Notes under the pieces: generated by a model
Told to the model about the DNA's origin: nothing
The model's database searches: none
The model's input: the letters and a program-made list of their open reading frames with translations, nothing else
Shown here: piece after piece, positions 8,795 to 17,319 of the stretch
Position numbering within the stretch: the stretch's first letter is position 1
Layout of the letters: each line of letters begins with the position of its first letter
Source: Planctomycetaceae bacterium
Lineage (GTDB): Bacteria > Planctomycetota > Planctomycetia > Gemmatales > Gemmataceae
Assembly: GCA_013823135.1 (NCBI GenBank)
Contig: PNLP01000003.1
Span: forward strand, 62,001 to 126,000
Length of the DNA: 64,000 bases
Direction: 5' to 3'
Translations under genes and position numbers: made by a program

Positions 8795-10612
8795 ATGTTC
8801 CTTCACAAGTACCTGGCCGGATCACACCTCGCTTGCCTCTTCATCTGGGCAAACCTCTGCCTGATAGGTGCGGCGATTTGCCGACCATCGCGATCCTCTC
8901 TACGGCAAGTGCGCCAGGTCATAATCCGAACAGGAATCTGCGTCCGTGCATGGCACTCCCTGCAGGGAAAGGTACGCGTCACCCGCATCGTGCGATTGTG
9001 CCTGTCGAGCGGTATTTCTCGTACGACGCTGGAGCGAAATCTTGAAGCGGCAGTCGCACTGGCTGAATGGGACATCGGCCGCCAGAAATTTGATCGTGCT
9101 GAGTTGTTGCTCAGCAAACACATCGATGCGAACCCCACTCACCCCAAAATAGCCAAGTGCCTGGGACTTCGATCGCTTGCACACATTTGGCGTGGGAACC
9201 AGCTAGAAACGATCGACGACCTGAACCGCTGCGCTGACCTCCGCCCGACATATGCCAGTGGCTTCAACTTCCTCGCGAACCTCTCCCAAATCCACGGCAT
9301 TCGTGGCGAAGTGGCCGAAGCCCGACAAGCAATGGCCGCCCAGTGTGGAGCAACGAAGACAGAGAATGCCAGCGAGTATCTTTCACAATTGCTCCTTGAA
9401 CAGACTTCGCGATGTCTCAGGAGCATTCCCTCAAAAGATACCGTCGGTGTCATGTTCGGCGCTTACCATCAGGCGTTTGGGCATGCCATCCTCGATCCGT
9501 TCCACTTCTATAATTTGTTCCGCCACCGCTTCGACCACCTCGTGGTCCTGCACCCAGGGCTTCTCGATTACTCGCGTGCGTCATCGCAAATGATCACGGT
9601 CATGCAACAGCATGTTGACCAAATCGGGCTCCAACCGCACGAACTCAGCCTGTTCCCTTGGCAGAATCTCGGAGAACTTACAGCCGGACGAGTCACGTTT
9701 TTGTGTTACAACTACTGGGCCTTAAACCGCATGGCGTTTCACGCTCGCCGCGATCCCAAGCACCCGATGAGTTCTGGCCGGCGATACGTGGATCTACCAC
9801 CGAAGCTCGTCGATCGCGCCGAATGGGCGTGTCGCAAGAACAAGCTCGATCTATCTCGCCCAGTGGTCGTGTTGCACGCGCGGGCCCACGGTTATCACAA
9901 GCTGAAAGTGCAGTCATTCCGTAATGTCGAAATCAACAACTACATCCCGGCAGTTCGTCGCTTGATCGACCTCGGGTATTCCGTCGTGCGAATCGGTGAC
10001 AAGGACATGGCGAGCATCCGGAACGATGTGCCGGAGGTGATCGAACTTCCTTCGTTGCCCCATTACGATCACTCACTCGATCCTTACCTTCTGTCTCGCT
10101 GCAAATTCATGATCAGTTGTCAATCAGGCCCGTGTTCGCTGGCGCGAGCGCTGGGAAAACCAAATCTCGTAGTCAACGCGGTGTACCACCACACCATGTT
10201 GCCCGAGGTCGACGAGGTTTTCGCCTTCAAGCAGTACCGCGATGCGAACGGTTCCACGCTCGGCCTCGAAGATCTACTGGCGCGAAAGTGCCACCTGTTC
10301 GATCGAAGCTCGCACTTCGAGGACGCTGGGATCAGTCTGGAAGACAATAGCGCTGACGAAATTCTGGCGGCAACCGAAGAGATGCTCGCCGGACTGGACA
10401 ACCCTGACTGCATGGATACACCCGCACAAACCGCGTTCCGCAACCTGATGCTGCGGTTCGCGAACACGGCTCAGAACTCGCATCCACTCGCCAGCAAGAT
10501 GACAGATTACATCGGTTACGCACTCCCCGAGGGCCGCGTCTCGGATGCCGTTTGCGAGATGCGACCGGGATATCTACCGGCATCACGCCGAAGCAAGGAA
10601 CGTGTGGCCTGA
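8795..10612 (+). CDS. TIGR04372-family glycosyltransferase with N-terminal TPR-like region
   Basis: 605 residues. The first ~60 are hydrophobic and basic (a probable membrane-associated segment, CLFIWANLCLIGAAIC). Residues ~75-190 form helical pairs with TPR character (ALAEWDIGRQKFDRAELLL, DLNRCADLRPTYASG). The C-terminal ~350 residues carry the features of the TIGR04372 glycosyltransferase family: VVLHARAHGYHK, INNYIPAVRRLIDLGYSVVR with GDKDM, then SLDPYLLSRCKFMI and SCQSGPCSLARALGKPN. These resemble the nucleotide-binding half of a GT-B fold. GGAGG lies 9 bases before the ATG, which supports this start. The acceptor and donor are unknown. Confidence 0.75.
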   Translation: MFLHKYLAGSHLACLFIWANLCLIGAAICRPSRSSLRQVRQVIIRTGICVRAWHSLQGKVRVTRIVRLCLSSGISRTTLERNLEAAVALAEWDIGRQKFDRAELLLSKHIDANPTHPKIAKCLGLRSLAHIWRGNQLETIDDLNRCADLRPTYASGFNFLANLSQIHGIRGEVAEARQAMAAQCGATKTENASEYLSQLLLEQTSRCLRSIPSKDTVGVMFGAYHQAFGHAILDPFHFYNLFRHRFDHLVVLHPGLLDYSRASSQMITVMQQHVDQIGLQPHELSLFPWQNLGELTAGRVTFLCYNYWALNRMAFHARRDPKHPMSSGRRYVDLPPKLVDRAEWACRKNKLDLSRPVVVLHARAHGYHKLKVQSFRNVEINNYIPAVRRLIDLGYSVVRIGDKDMASIRNDVPEVIELPSLPHYDHSLDPYLLSRCKFMISCQSGPCSLARALGKPNLVVNAVYHHTMLPEVDEVFAFKQYRDANGSTLGLEDLLARKCHLFDRSSHFEDAGISLEDNSADEILAATEEMLAGLDNPDCMDTPAQTAFRNLMLRFANTAQNSHPLASKMTDYIGYALPEGRVSDAVCEMRPGYLPASRRSKERVA

Positions 10613-10644
10613 CCAACTTGAACCGAACACCACGAGGGAACACG

Positions 10645-11781
10645 ATGCCCACCCTGCCCGGCCACCTGGACTACTACACGCAATACGGGATCAACCCGGT
10701 TCGCTACGACACGTCCGACCCCCGATTGCACTTCGAGCGACGAGCGTCGCTCTATCGAACGCTCGGGATCACGCCGCTGACAATCCGCGGTTCGCGTGTG
10801 CTGGAAGTCGCCCCGGGCACCGGTCAGAACAGCCTCTATCTCGCGAATCAGAGACCCAAAAATCTCACGCTCGTGGAACCGAATCCGGCCGGCCAGCGTG
10901 ACATCGCAGCCGTGTACGCCAATGCTCGCGATGTGGTCTTACCCGAAGTGCTCGCCTGCCGCCTGGAAGAGTTCGAGCCCGAGGAGCCGTTCGATTTAGT
11001 CGTGTGCGAGAACTGGCTAGGCGACTCGGTTCACGAGCGAGGCTTGCTTCGCAAACTCGGCGGCATGGTGGCCGATGGCGGACTTCTTGTCGTGACGGCG
11101 GTGTCACCGGTCGGGGTGCTACCCAACCTGTTACGCCGCGCGTTGAGCAACCGACTGGCTCCACCCGATGAACCCTTCGTAAAACGAACGGCCACTTTGA
11201 GCCGTGCGTTCGGGCCGCACTTGCAAACTGTCGGCGGCATGACCCGCAACGCGACGGATTGGGTTCACGACAACATGCTGAACCCGGCGTACCTCGGGGT
11301 CATCCTGACGGTGCCGATGGTCATCGAAGACCTGGGGGCGAGCTTCGATGTCCTCGGTTCCAGCCCGCGATTCGCACCCGACTGGCGGTGGTTCAAGAGC
11401 CTGTGCGGAATCAACCGTGACTTCAACCAGCACCTGCTCGCGGAATATCACGGAGCGTTGCACAACTTCCTCGATCACCGCACGCAGCTGCCTGCTCGCG
11501 ATGCGATCCGCAATGCATACCTGGAAGCGGGGGCGTTGGCCGTGGCCGAATCGCTGCGTTTGTGGGAGGCCGGCGAAGGTGATGGCGAGTTGGTCGAAAT
11601 TGCGGTCCGCAAGCTGATCGCGGGGATCGCCGATCTGCCGACCACTTACCGCTCCGCTCTGGACGAGTTCCTGGATGCCTTCGCGGAGCCACGTCTAACG
11701 CCTGAAACGGTCGCGAGCATGTCCCACTTCGGCACACTGTTCGGCCGCGAAACGTTGTACTTGTCCTTCGAGAAACGCTAA
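10645..11781 (+). CDS. class I SAM-dependent methyltransferase
   Basis: 378 residues. SAM motif I is LEVAPGTGQNSLYLA at about residues 52-66, followed by LVEPN as the acidic strand end and DLVVCENWLGD as the motif-IV region. The remaining 200 residues are helical and not recognised, with a region of charged helices at the end. ATG at 10645 follows a GAGGG-like site; a longer frame from 10552 would overlap the previous gene. It is the last plus-strand gene of the first glycan block and ends on the convergent hairpin. A sugar or lipid methylation is likely from context, but the acceptor atom cannot be told. Confidence 0.78.
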   Translation: MPTLPGHLDYYTQYGINPVRYDTSDPRLHFERRASLYRTLGITPLTIRGSRVLEVAPGTGQNSLYLANQRPKNLTLVEPNPAGQRDIAAVYANARDVVLPEVLACRLEEFEPEEPFDLVVCENWLGDSVHERGLLRKLGGMVADGGLLVVTAVSPVGVLPNLLRRALSNRLAPPDEPFVKRTATLSRAFGPHLQTVGGMTRNATDWVHDNMLNPAYLGVILTVPMVIEDLGASFDVLGSSPRFAPDWRWFKSLCGINRDFNQHLLAEYHGALHNFLDHRTQLPARDAIRNAYLEAGALAVAESLRLWEAGEGDGELVEIAVRKLIAGIADLPTTYRSALDEFLDAFAEPRLTPETVASMSHFGTLFGRETLYLSFEKR

Positions 11782-11839
11782 TCGTTTAGCCGCGACCGAA
11801 GGGAGCACGAGCGCTCCCTTCGGTCGCGGCTAAACGATT
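11780..11839. terminator. 27-bp perfect inverted repeat between convergent genes (bidirectional terminator-like)
   Basis: Arms 11780-11806 and 11813-11839 are perfectly complementary (27 bp) around a 6-base loop. The outer part contains CGTTTAGCCGCGA, which also occurs in the inverted repeat at 30305. The left arm includes the last base of the plus-strand stop codon, and the right arm ends 6 bases before the minus-strand stop. A hairpin this long between convergent genes would stop transcription from both sides. The shared motif suggests it is also a copy of a dispersed palindromic element. Confidence 0.75.
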
Positions 11840-11845
11840 TTCGGA

Positions 11846-12547
11846 TCACTTCGGCCCGACGCACAGCGCGAACAGATAGTGTGCCATTGGGGTATACCCC
11901 GTGTGAACCACTTCATCGTTCATCGAGAACAAGAACACATTGTGGAAGTGCCGCTCCATCACGCGGCGATAGTCGTTCCCGTCCTTGCAGTTCACATGCC
12001 CAGCCTTGCTCCCTTCAGAAGCGTAGACCTGCGACTGCAGTGATGGCGAACCGATCACCGCCACGCCCGTGCGGGTCACGGATCGAGCGATGCTGCCGAC
12101 GAAGGCGTCCTCGTGTTCGGGCGCAATGTGCTCGAACACGTCGAGCGAATACGCTGCGTCGAACCCACCGCCTTGTACCGGTCCTGACAGGATGTCGTGC
12201 ACGACCGTCTCGCATTGCCATCCCTCCGTAGCCATGCGTGCGCGGGCATCGGCGATGAATACGGGGTCGAAATCGCTCGCAGTGACCGAGCGCACTTCCT
12301 GCTGAACGACGCGGGTGCCGAACGCATCGGCGCAACCAATCTCGACGACGCGGTTCTTCCCGCTGAGCATCTTCGCCACGAACTTGTAGCGTGCGAGGAT
12401 GAACAGTAGCCCACGGGGGTCGTCGCGCCAGCGCTGGTTGCTCATGATGCCGAGGCGGGCGATGCCGTCCCGGAGTGCCATGTCCACCTCGAACTGATAT
12501 TGCGGCTCGCGGGTTCGCGGATGAGCGGGCAAAGTGCGAGTATCCAT
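11846..12547 (-). CDS. class I SAM-dependent methyltransferase
   Basis: 233 residues with SAM motif I VVEIGCADAFGTRV, acidic loop VTASDFDPVF and motif IV DAAYSLDVFEH. The end has GHVNCKDGNDYRRVMERHFHNVFLFSMND, a pattern seen in small sugar O-methyltransferases of polysaccharide loci (general resemblance only). The ATG at 12547 is chosen because the frame upstream to 12619 would run into the next gene's coding end, and a GAGGAGAT-type site lies just before it. Last gene of the minus-strand block; its stop lies 6 bases from the hairpin. Confidence 0.78.
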   Translation of the reverse strand: MDTRTLPAHPRTREPQYQFEVDMALRDGIARLGIMSNQRWRDDPRGLLFILARYKFVAKMLSGKNRVVEIGCADAFGTRVVQQEVRSVTASDFDPVFIADARARMATEGWQCETVVHDILSGPVQGGGFDAAYSLDVFEHIAPEHEDAFVGSIARSVTRTGVAVIGSPSLQSQVYASEGSKAGHVNCKDGNDYRRVMERHFHNVFLFSMNDEVVHTGYTPMAHYLFALCVGPK

Positions 12548-12560
12548 GATCTCCTCGGGG

Positions 12561-13268
12561 TCAGACCGCAGCGGGCGGCTCAAAGTAAATGAACTCGTAA
12601 TCGCCGGTGTAGCCGGCAAGGTCGAACAACCATGTCCATGAATCCGGGCGGAAAAACGTCTCGCAGGTCAGCGCCCAGCACTGGAGGTTGAACAGTTCCT
12701 CGGTCGTGCGGAAACTCTCGACGACGAGAAACTGGTTCTTCGCGACACGCTCCATTTCGGCGAGTGCGCGAACGACATCTTGCGGGGGCAGGTTGTGCAG
12801 TGCGTTGATGGAGATCGCCAGATCGAACGACTTGTCGGGGAACGGGAATGCTTCGCGAGCGTCGTGCTTGAAGAGGTGCGGACGCACCTCTTCCTTCGCA
12901 GTCGCGAGGCCGACTTCAGACACGTCAAACCCGGTCACTGTACAGTCGGGGAGTAACTGCGTGAACTCGTGCAGGATGAATCCGCGACCGCAGCCGACAT
13001 CGAGAATCCGTGCATTTGCGGGGAGGGAGTAGGTCTTCACCAACTCGCGGGCAACGACGTTCCATCGACCGTCGTACTTGTAACCGCCGTAGCCGTAGCG
13101 TCGGTCGCCGTCCCAGTAGTCGGCATCAAATCGTCGTGCTACTTCGGAGCAGTGAACCTTCGCGTCCGCCATGCGCCCAAGGTAATCACGCGCCGTGCGG
13201 CGGTGCAGTTGGTTTACCACGTTCAGCATCCGACCCATACCTTGAGCACTCCACCAGAAGTCACACAA
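12561..13268 (-). CDS. class I SAM-dependent methyltransferase
   Basis: 235 residues. Motif I is ILDVGCGRGFILHEF, motif II TGFDVSE, and the conserved LAISINALHNLPPQD and KNQFLVVESFRTTEE follow, all typical of UbiE/COQ5-like methyltransferases. The start codon used here (GTG at 13268) overlaps the end of the transketolase subunit by 8 bases; an ATG for GRMLNV lies further in and cannot be excluded. Its neighbours on both sides are sugar genes, so methylation of a glycan or its precursor is likely. The acceptor is not readable. Confidence 0.78.
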   Translation of the reverse strand: MCDFWWSAQGMGRMLNVVNQLHRRTARDYLGRMADAKVHCSEVARRFDADYWDGDRRYGYGGYKYDGRWNVVARELVKTYSLPANARILDVGCGRGFILHEFTQLLPDCTVTGFDVSEVGLATAKEEVRPHLFKHDAREAFPFPDKSFDLAISINALHNLPPQDVVRALAEMERVAKNQFLVVESFRTTEELFNLQCWALTCETFFRPDSWTWLFDLAGYTGDYEFIYFEPPAAV

Positions 13269-14253
13269 CGCGATCGAATTTCGGCCACAGACCCGACCGA
13301 TTGATCTCAGAAAGCCTGCGACGCGAGCGGGGCACGAGCAGTTCCTTGACAGTCGCAGTCACTGCGTCGGGCGAGATGCCATGACGACGCATCATGCCAG
13401 CTTGGTCGCCGTACCCCGAAGGGAAGACATCGGGGAAGCCGATGCGGCGGAACTTGCGCAGGCCGAGCAAGTCGGCTTCGGCCAGGAACTCCGCGACCGC
13501 ACTCCCCAGGCCACCGACGATGCTGTGCTCCTCGACCGTTACCACCACAGGCACACGTTCGACTGCCGCTGTCAGCGATTCGGTGTCGAGCGGCTTCACG
13601 GTTGGCATGTGCAGCACCGTCGCGTCGATCCCCGATGCGGTGAGTTGATCCGCGGCCGCGAGGCAGACCTGCAACCCGACGCCTGTGGTCACGATCAGCG
13701 CGTCGTGCCCATCCCGCATGGGCACACCGCGGCCGATCTGGAAGTCTTCCGTCTCGGTCGTCACGACCGGGTCGTGGCCTTTCGCGACGCGGATATAGAC
13801 CGGCCCTGGGTAATCTACGGTCGCACGCACGGCCCGCGCCATCTCATCGGCATCCGCCGGCGCAATGATCGTCATGTTCGGGATCGACCGCATGATCGCG
13901 AGGTCGTCGGTCGCAAGGTGCGTTGGCCCGAGCGGGGCGTACACAACCCCGCCGCCGTTGCCGATGAGCCGCACGTTCACGTTGTGCATGCACAGATCGA
14001 CAACAACCTGCTCGAAGCAACGGCGTGTGAGAAACGTCGCGATCGTGTTCAGGAACACGATACGGCCTTCCATCGCCATGCCTGCCGCCATACCCACGAG
14101 GTTCTGTTCCGCGACCCCTTCCATGAAGAAGCGATCGGGGAACGCGGCCTTGAAATCGGCCATCACGCCGACGCCGAGGTCGGAGCCGATGAACACAATC
14201 CGCTCATCAGTGCGGGCCAACTCGGTGACTGTTTTCAGGCAACGTTCACGCAT
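13261..14253 (-). CDS. transketolase, C-terminal (pyrimidine-binding) subunit
   Basis: 330 residues corresponding to the C-terminal half of a split transketolase. The pyrimidine-binding domain has the activating Glu in FMEGVAEQNLVGMAAG, with PLGPTHLATDDLA next, and the third domain follows with VTTGVGLQV and VVTVEEHSIVGGLG. It must pair with the neighbouring N-terminal subunit to bind thiamine diphosphate. The ATG at 14253 overlaps the upstream subunit's stop by 8 bases, which suggests coupled translation of the two subunits. Split transketolases in sugar loci transfer a two-carbon ketol unit, for example to make sedoheptulose-7-phosphate or branched ketoses. The heptose-type kinase downstream in this block makes the first option attractive. 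Confidence 0.9.
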   Translation of the reverse strand: MRERCLKTVTELARTDERIVFIGSDLGVGVMADFKAAFPDRFFMEGVAEQNLVGMAAGMAMEGRIVFLNTIATFLTRRCFEQVVVDLCMHNVNVRLIGNGGGVVYAPLGPTHLATDDLAIMRSIPNMTIIAPADADEMARAVRATVDYPGPVYIRVAKGHDPVVTTETEDFQIGRGVPMRDGHDALIVTTGVGLQVCLAAADQLTASGIDATVLHMPTVKPLDTESLTAAVERVPVVVTVEEHSIVGGLGSAVAEFLAEADLLGLRKFRRIGFPDVFPSGYGDQAGMMRRHGISPDAVTATVKELLVPRSRRRLSEINRSGLWPKFDRVV

Positions 14254-15076
14254 TGTTGCTTCCCCCAATGGCGGTCAGCAGGTTCTCCACCTCCTGATCC
14301 GTCACCTTGTTCTTGTGGTGCCATTTCATGTTGTTCTCGGCGAACGGTGCACCCTTCCCCTTGATGGTGTGCGCGATGATCGCCGTAGGTTTGCTGGAGT
14401 CGAGCGGGAGCGAAGTGAACACGGATCGCAACTCGTCAATGTTATGACCATCGACCTCGCGAACGGCGAAACCGAACGCCTGCCATTTGTCCGTGAACGG
14501 CTCCAGATCCTGCACTTCGCGAGTGCTGCCGTAGGCCTGATGTTTGTTGTAATCCACGATGGCGGTGAAGTTCGCGAGCCGGTGTTTCCCCGCACACATC
14601 GCGGCTTCCCACACCGAACCTTCGTTGCACTCGCCATCGCCAAGAATGACGAACACTTTTGAATCCGACCGCGCGATTCTCAGGTGAAGTGCCATGCCGA
14701 GGCCGATGCTGAGGCCGTGCCCGAGCGCACCCGTGCTGGCCTCGACACCTGCGACCTTGTTCGCATCGGGGTGCCCACCGAGGATGCTGTCGGCAGCACA
14801 CACGCTATCGAGTTCCGAGTGTGGGAAGAAACCCTTGTCCGCGAGGAGTGCATAGAGCGCGAGGCAACCGTGCCCCTTGCTCAGAATGCAGCGATCGCGG
14901 CCAGTCCACTTGGGGTTCGCGGGATCGAAGCGAAGAACGTCGTCGTACAGCACGCGGAGGATGTCGATGACCGAGAACGCGGAACCGACGTGACCACGGC
15001 GAGCGCCCTTCAGCATTCGCACGACGAGTCGGCGAAGTTGCTGTGAGCGTGCATCGAGTGTTTGTGTTGCTGTCAT
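14246..15076 (-). CDS. transketolase, N-terminal (thiamine-diphosphate-binding) subunit
   Basis: 276 residues making up the first half of a transketolase. SKGHGCLALYALLA and GSLGHGLSIG-like segment (STGALGHGLSIGLGMA) are present, and the ThDP/Mg site is ILGDGECNEGSVWEAA followed by VDYNKHQA. The ATG at 15076 is favoured because AAGG stands about 9 bases upstream; a second ATG at 15085 would have that site almost touching it. The downstream C-terminal subunit overlaps by 8 bases. See that entry for the proposed role in ketose supply. Confidence 0.9.
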   Translation of the reverse strand: MTATQTLDARSQQLRRLVVRMLKGARRGHVGSAFSVIDILRVLYDDVLRFDPANPKWTGRDRCILSKGHGCLALYALLADKGFFPHSELDSVCAADSILGGHPDANKVAGVEASTGALGHGLSIGLGMALHLRIARSDSKVFVILGDGECNEGSVWEAAMCAGKHRLANFTAIVDYNKHQAYGSTREVQDLEPFTDKWQAFGFAVREVDGHNIDELRSVFTSLPLDSSKPTAIIAHTIKGKGAPFAENNMKWHHKNKVTDQEVENLLTAIGGSNNA

Positions 15077-15093
15077 GGTGTGCATCCTTGCGG

Positions 15094-16218
15094 TTAGCGG
15101 AAGCGGCCTGCGGGGTGGAGTCCCACGGCGTTCCGCAATCGACGGCGAAGCAGGCGTCCGGCCCACTGAACCTTCCCGATCATCCCGGGCGGCGCGACCC
15201 GCAAGCGGGTCAACTGAATCTCTTCCACAAGCCGGCGATTCTCGGCTTCGAGGTCGGCACGGCGAGCGATCACTTCTCGCCACGGGTCTTGCAGGTACAC
15301 CGCGGCGAGTTCCCGCACGGCTGCGTCTTCGTCTGTGTTCGCCAGCGTTTCGTAGACCTCAGGCGTGAAGCCCGCGAGCAGCGAACGAACACCAGCGTCA
15401 CCGCGATCTGGTCGAAGAGCAGCAGCCCTTAGCAGGTCTGATCCGAAGTGGCACGCGGCACCGTTGCGGCGGAAGTAGGGTGCGACATCGGCGTATTCGG
15501 GCGACATCAGCAGGTCGAGCAGCGCACCGAGAATGCGGACATTCTCGGGACCAGTTCGGGCGTTGGTTGCATAGGAACCGGGGTTCAACACATGAACGCC
15601 GAGCGTCTCCGGAATGTGAACGATGCCATTACGAAAGGCGACGACGAGGAACGCGAACCAGTCCGAGTACCACGCCAACTCTGCCCGATAGCCACCGGCC
15701 GCTCGAATGGCATCGGCACGCACCACGATCGCGCTCACCGGCAGCGTGTGCCACACTCGGCGACAGACTTCTTCGGGGCTGAAATATCTCGGCTGCTCAC
15801 ACCAACCCGGGTCGTTCACGATCAGCGGCCCGGCATCGCCCACAGTGCAGGAACCATGCGCGACACAGACACCCGCTTCGGGGTGCCGGGCAAACTGTTC
15901 CATGGCCTTCGCGACAAAGCCAGGCAGGATGTAGTCGTCGGCCGCACCCGGGAGGATGTACCTACTCGTGGTGAGTGAGAATCCCTGGTTGTAGCTCGCA
16001 GTGACACCGCGATGACACTCATTGCGGATTACGCGAACACAGTCGTAACGAGCCGCGTAACGCTCCAGCACGCCGAGGCTGTCGTCGGTCGAAGCGTCGT
16101 CGAGTACGATCACTTCACGCGGTCGCACGGATTGCGACAGCACCGCATCCAGCGCCCGGGGGAGAATCCGGGCGTGGTTGCGGTTCGCCATCACAACTGA
16201 GAGATCCGCAGTTCGCAT
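15094..16218 (-). CDS. family 2 glycosyltransferase
   Basis: A GT-A fold protein of 374 residues. The donor-binding end is LSVVMANRNHARILPRALD, with IVLDDASTDDSLGVLERY and the metal-binding DXD-like PGAADDYILPGF. The rest has SVRSLLAGFTPEVYETL and a C-terminal coiled/charged stretch rich in Arg (ARRADLEAENRRLVEEI). No membrane helix is clear. The ATG at 16218 lies 5 bases from the epimerase stop; a GTG 9 bases earlier would create a GTGA overlap. Likely adds one residue during assembly of a surface glycan. Confidence 0.85.
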   Translation of the reverse strand: MRTADLSVVMANRNHARILPRALDAVLSQSVRPREVIVLDDASTDDSLGVLERYAARYDCVRVIRNECHRGVTASYNQGFSLTTSRYILPGAADDYILPGFVAKAMEQFARHPEAGVCVAHGSCTVGDAGPLIVNDPGWCEQPRYFSPEEVCRRVWHTLPVSAIVVRADAIRAAGGYRAELAWYSDWFAFLVVAFRNGIVHIPETLGVHVLNPGSYATNARTGPENVRILGALLDLLMSPEYADVAPYFRRNGAACHFGSDLLRAAALRPDRGDAGVRSLLAGFTPEVYETLANTDEDAAVRELAAVYLQDPWREVIARRADLEAENRRLVEEIQLTRLRVAPPGMIGKVQWAGRLLRRRLRNAVGLHPAGRFR

Positions 16219-16223
16219 CTTGC

Positions 16224-17243
16224 TCACGCCACTTGCTTTTGTTTGGCCAGGTGCGCGTTCATGGTCTTGATGTTGAAGTAACGTGGATCGGTCAGCGAGT
16301 TCGGCACCTTCCCGGCCTTGAAAGCGGCAAGCAACTCCCGAACCGCATCGGGGACCGTGTACCGCGGTGCCCAGCCCAGTTCGCGGCGAATCTTCTCGCT
16401 GGAAACGTGGTACGACCGCAGATCGTCCGTGTGCGAGGTCACGATCTTCACATCGTCGCCAACCTCGGCCTTCACCAGTTCGGCGATCGCACTGATCGAG
16501 AGATTTTGCCAGCCGGCGTTGTAGATCTTGCGATCGATCTTCTCGGCAGGCCAACGCAGCGTCTGAATGTACAGATCGGTCATGTCTTGAATGTGCAGAT
16601 TCGGCCGACGCTGTGATCCGCCGAACACCGTGATCTCGCGCTTGTGGTACGCGAGGTTCGTGAGGATGTTCACCGACAGGTCGAGCCGCAGTCGCGGCGA
16701 GTAACCGCAGACCGTGGCCGGACGGAGCGTCAGCGTGGTGAAACCGGGCTCGCTCTCCTTCTGGAGAACGTCCTCACACATCGCCTTGAACTTCGAGTAG
16801 TCCGTGAGCGGCTTCAGTTCGAGTTCTTCCGTCACGTTCTCTTCATCGCGAATGCCGTACACACTCGACGACGAAGCGTACACGAACCGCTTCACGCCGT
16901 GCTTCTTCGACAACTTCACCAGTGGCAGAAACGCATCGTAGTTGATCGACTTACCGAGCGTGGGGTCGAGTTCGAAACTCGGGTCGTTCGAGATGCACGC
17001 GAGGTGAATCACCGCCGTGCAACCGGCGAGTGCCTTGTCGAGGGCGAACTTGTCGCGGAGGTCTGCCTTGATCACGCTGAGGTTCGGGTTGTCGCGATGA
17101 GCCGCGAGCGGTTCTGCACCGAAGTAGCACGTATCGAACACGCGGACGGCGTGCCCTTCCGCGAGGAGTTTCGGCACGAGGATCGCGCCGACATAACCTG
17201 CCCCGCCAGTGACCAGAACGGTGAACTTTTCAGGTTCGCTCAT
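16224..17243 (-). CDS. NAD-dependent epimerase/dehydratase (extended SDR)
   Basis: 339 residues. Rossmann loop VLVTGGAGYVGAILV, active-site Ser in YASSSSVYGI, and Tyr/Lys in LTDYSKFKAMCEDVL, followed by a substrate domain with LTLRPATVCGYSPRLR. It resembles UDP-glucose 4-epimerase and dTDP-sugar epimerase relatives; in heptose-like pathways such proteins can act as NDP-heptose epimerases. The start is the ATG at 17243, which removes 18 residues of poor similarity. Substrate unassigned. Confidence 0.85.
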   Translation of the reverse strand: MSEPEKFTVLVTGGAGYVGAILVPKLLAEGHAVRVFDTCYFGAEPLAAHRDNPNLSVIKADLRDKFALDKALAGCTAVIHLACISNDPSFELDPTLGKSINYDAFLPLVKLSKKHGVKRFVYASSSSVYGIRDEENVTEELELKPLTDYSKFKAMCEDVLQKESEPGFTTLTLRPATVCGYSPRLRLDLSVNILTNLAYHKREITVFGGSQRRPNLHIQDMTDLYIQTLRWPAEKIDRKIYNAGWQNLSISAIAELVKAEVGDDVKIVTSHTDDLRSYHVSSEKIRRELGWAPRYTVPDAVRELLAAFKAGKVPNSLTDPRYFNIKTMNAHLAKQKQVA

Positions 17244-17319
17244 GTTGTCTTCCGTGACTGGGTCGAACTTGGATTGCAGGTTGCCCCGCTGGGGCAACCG
17301 CTAAACAATTTCAAACTCG

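Noticed and set aside
13381..14364. Plus-strand frame opposite the transketolase C-terminal subunit
   Set aside because: His/Arg-rich text without domains; the minus-strand subunit is complete and overlaps its partner.
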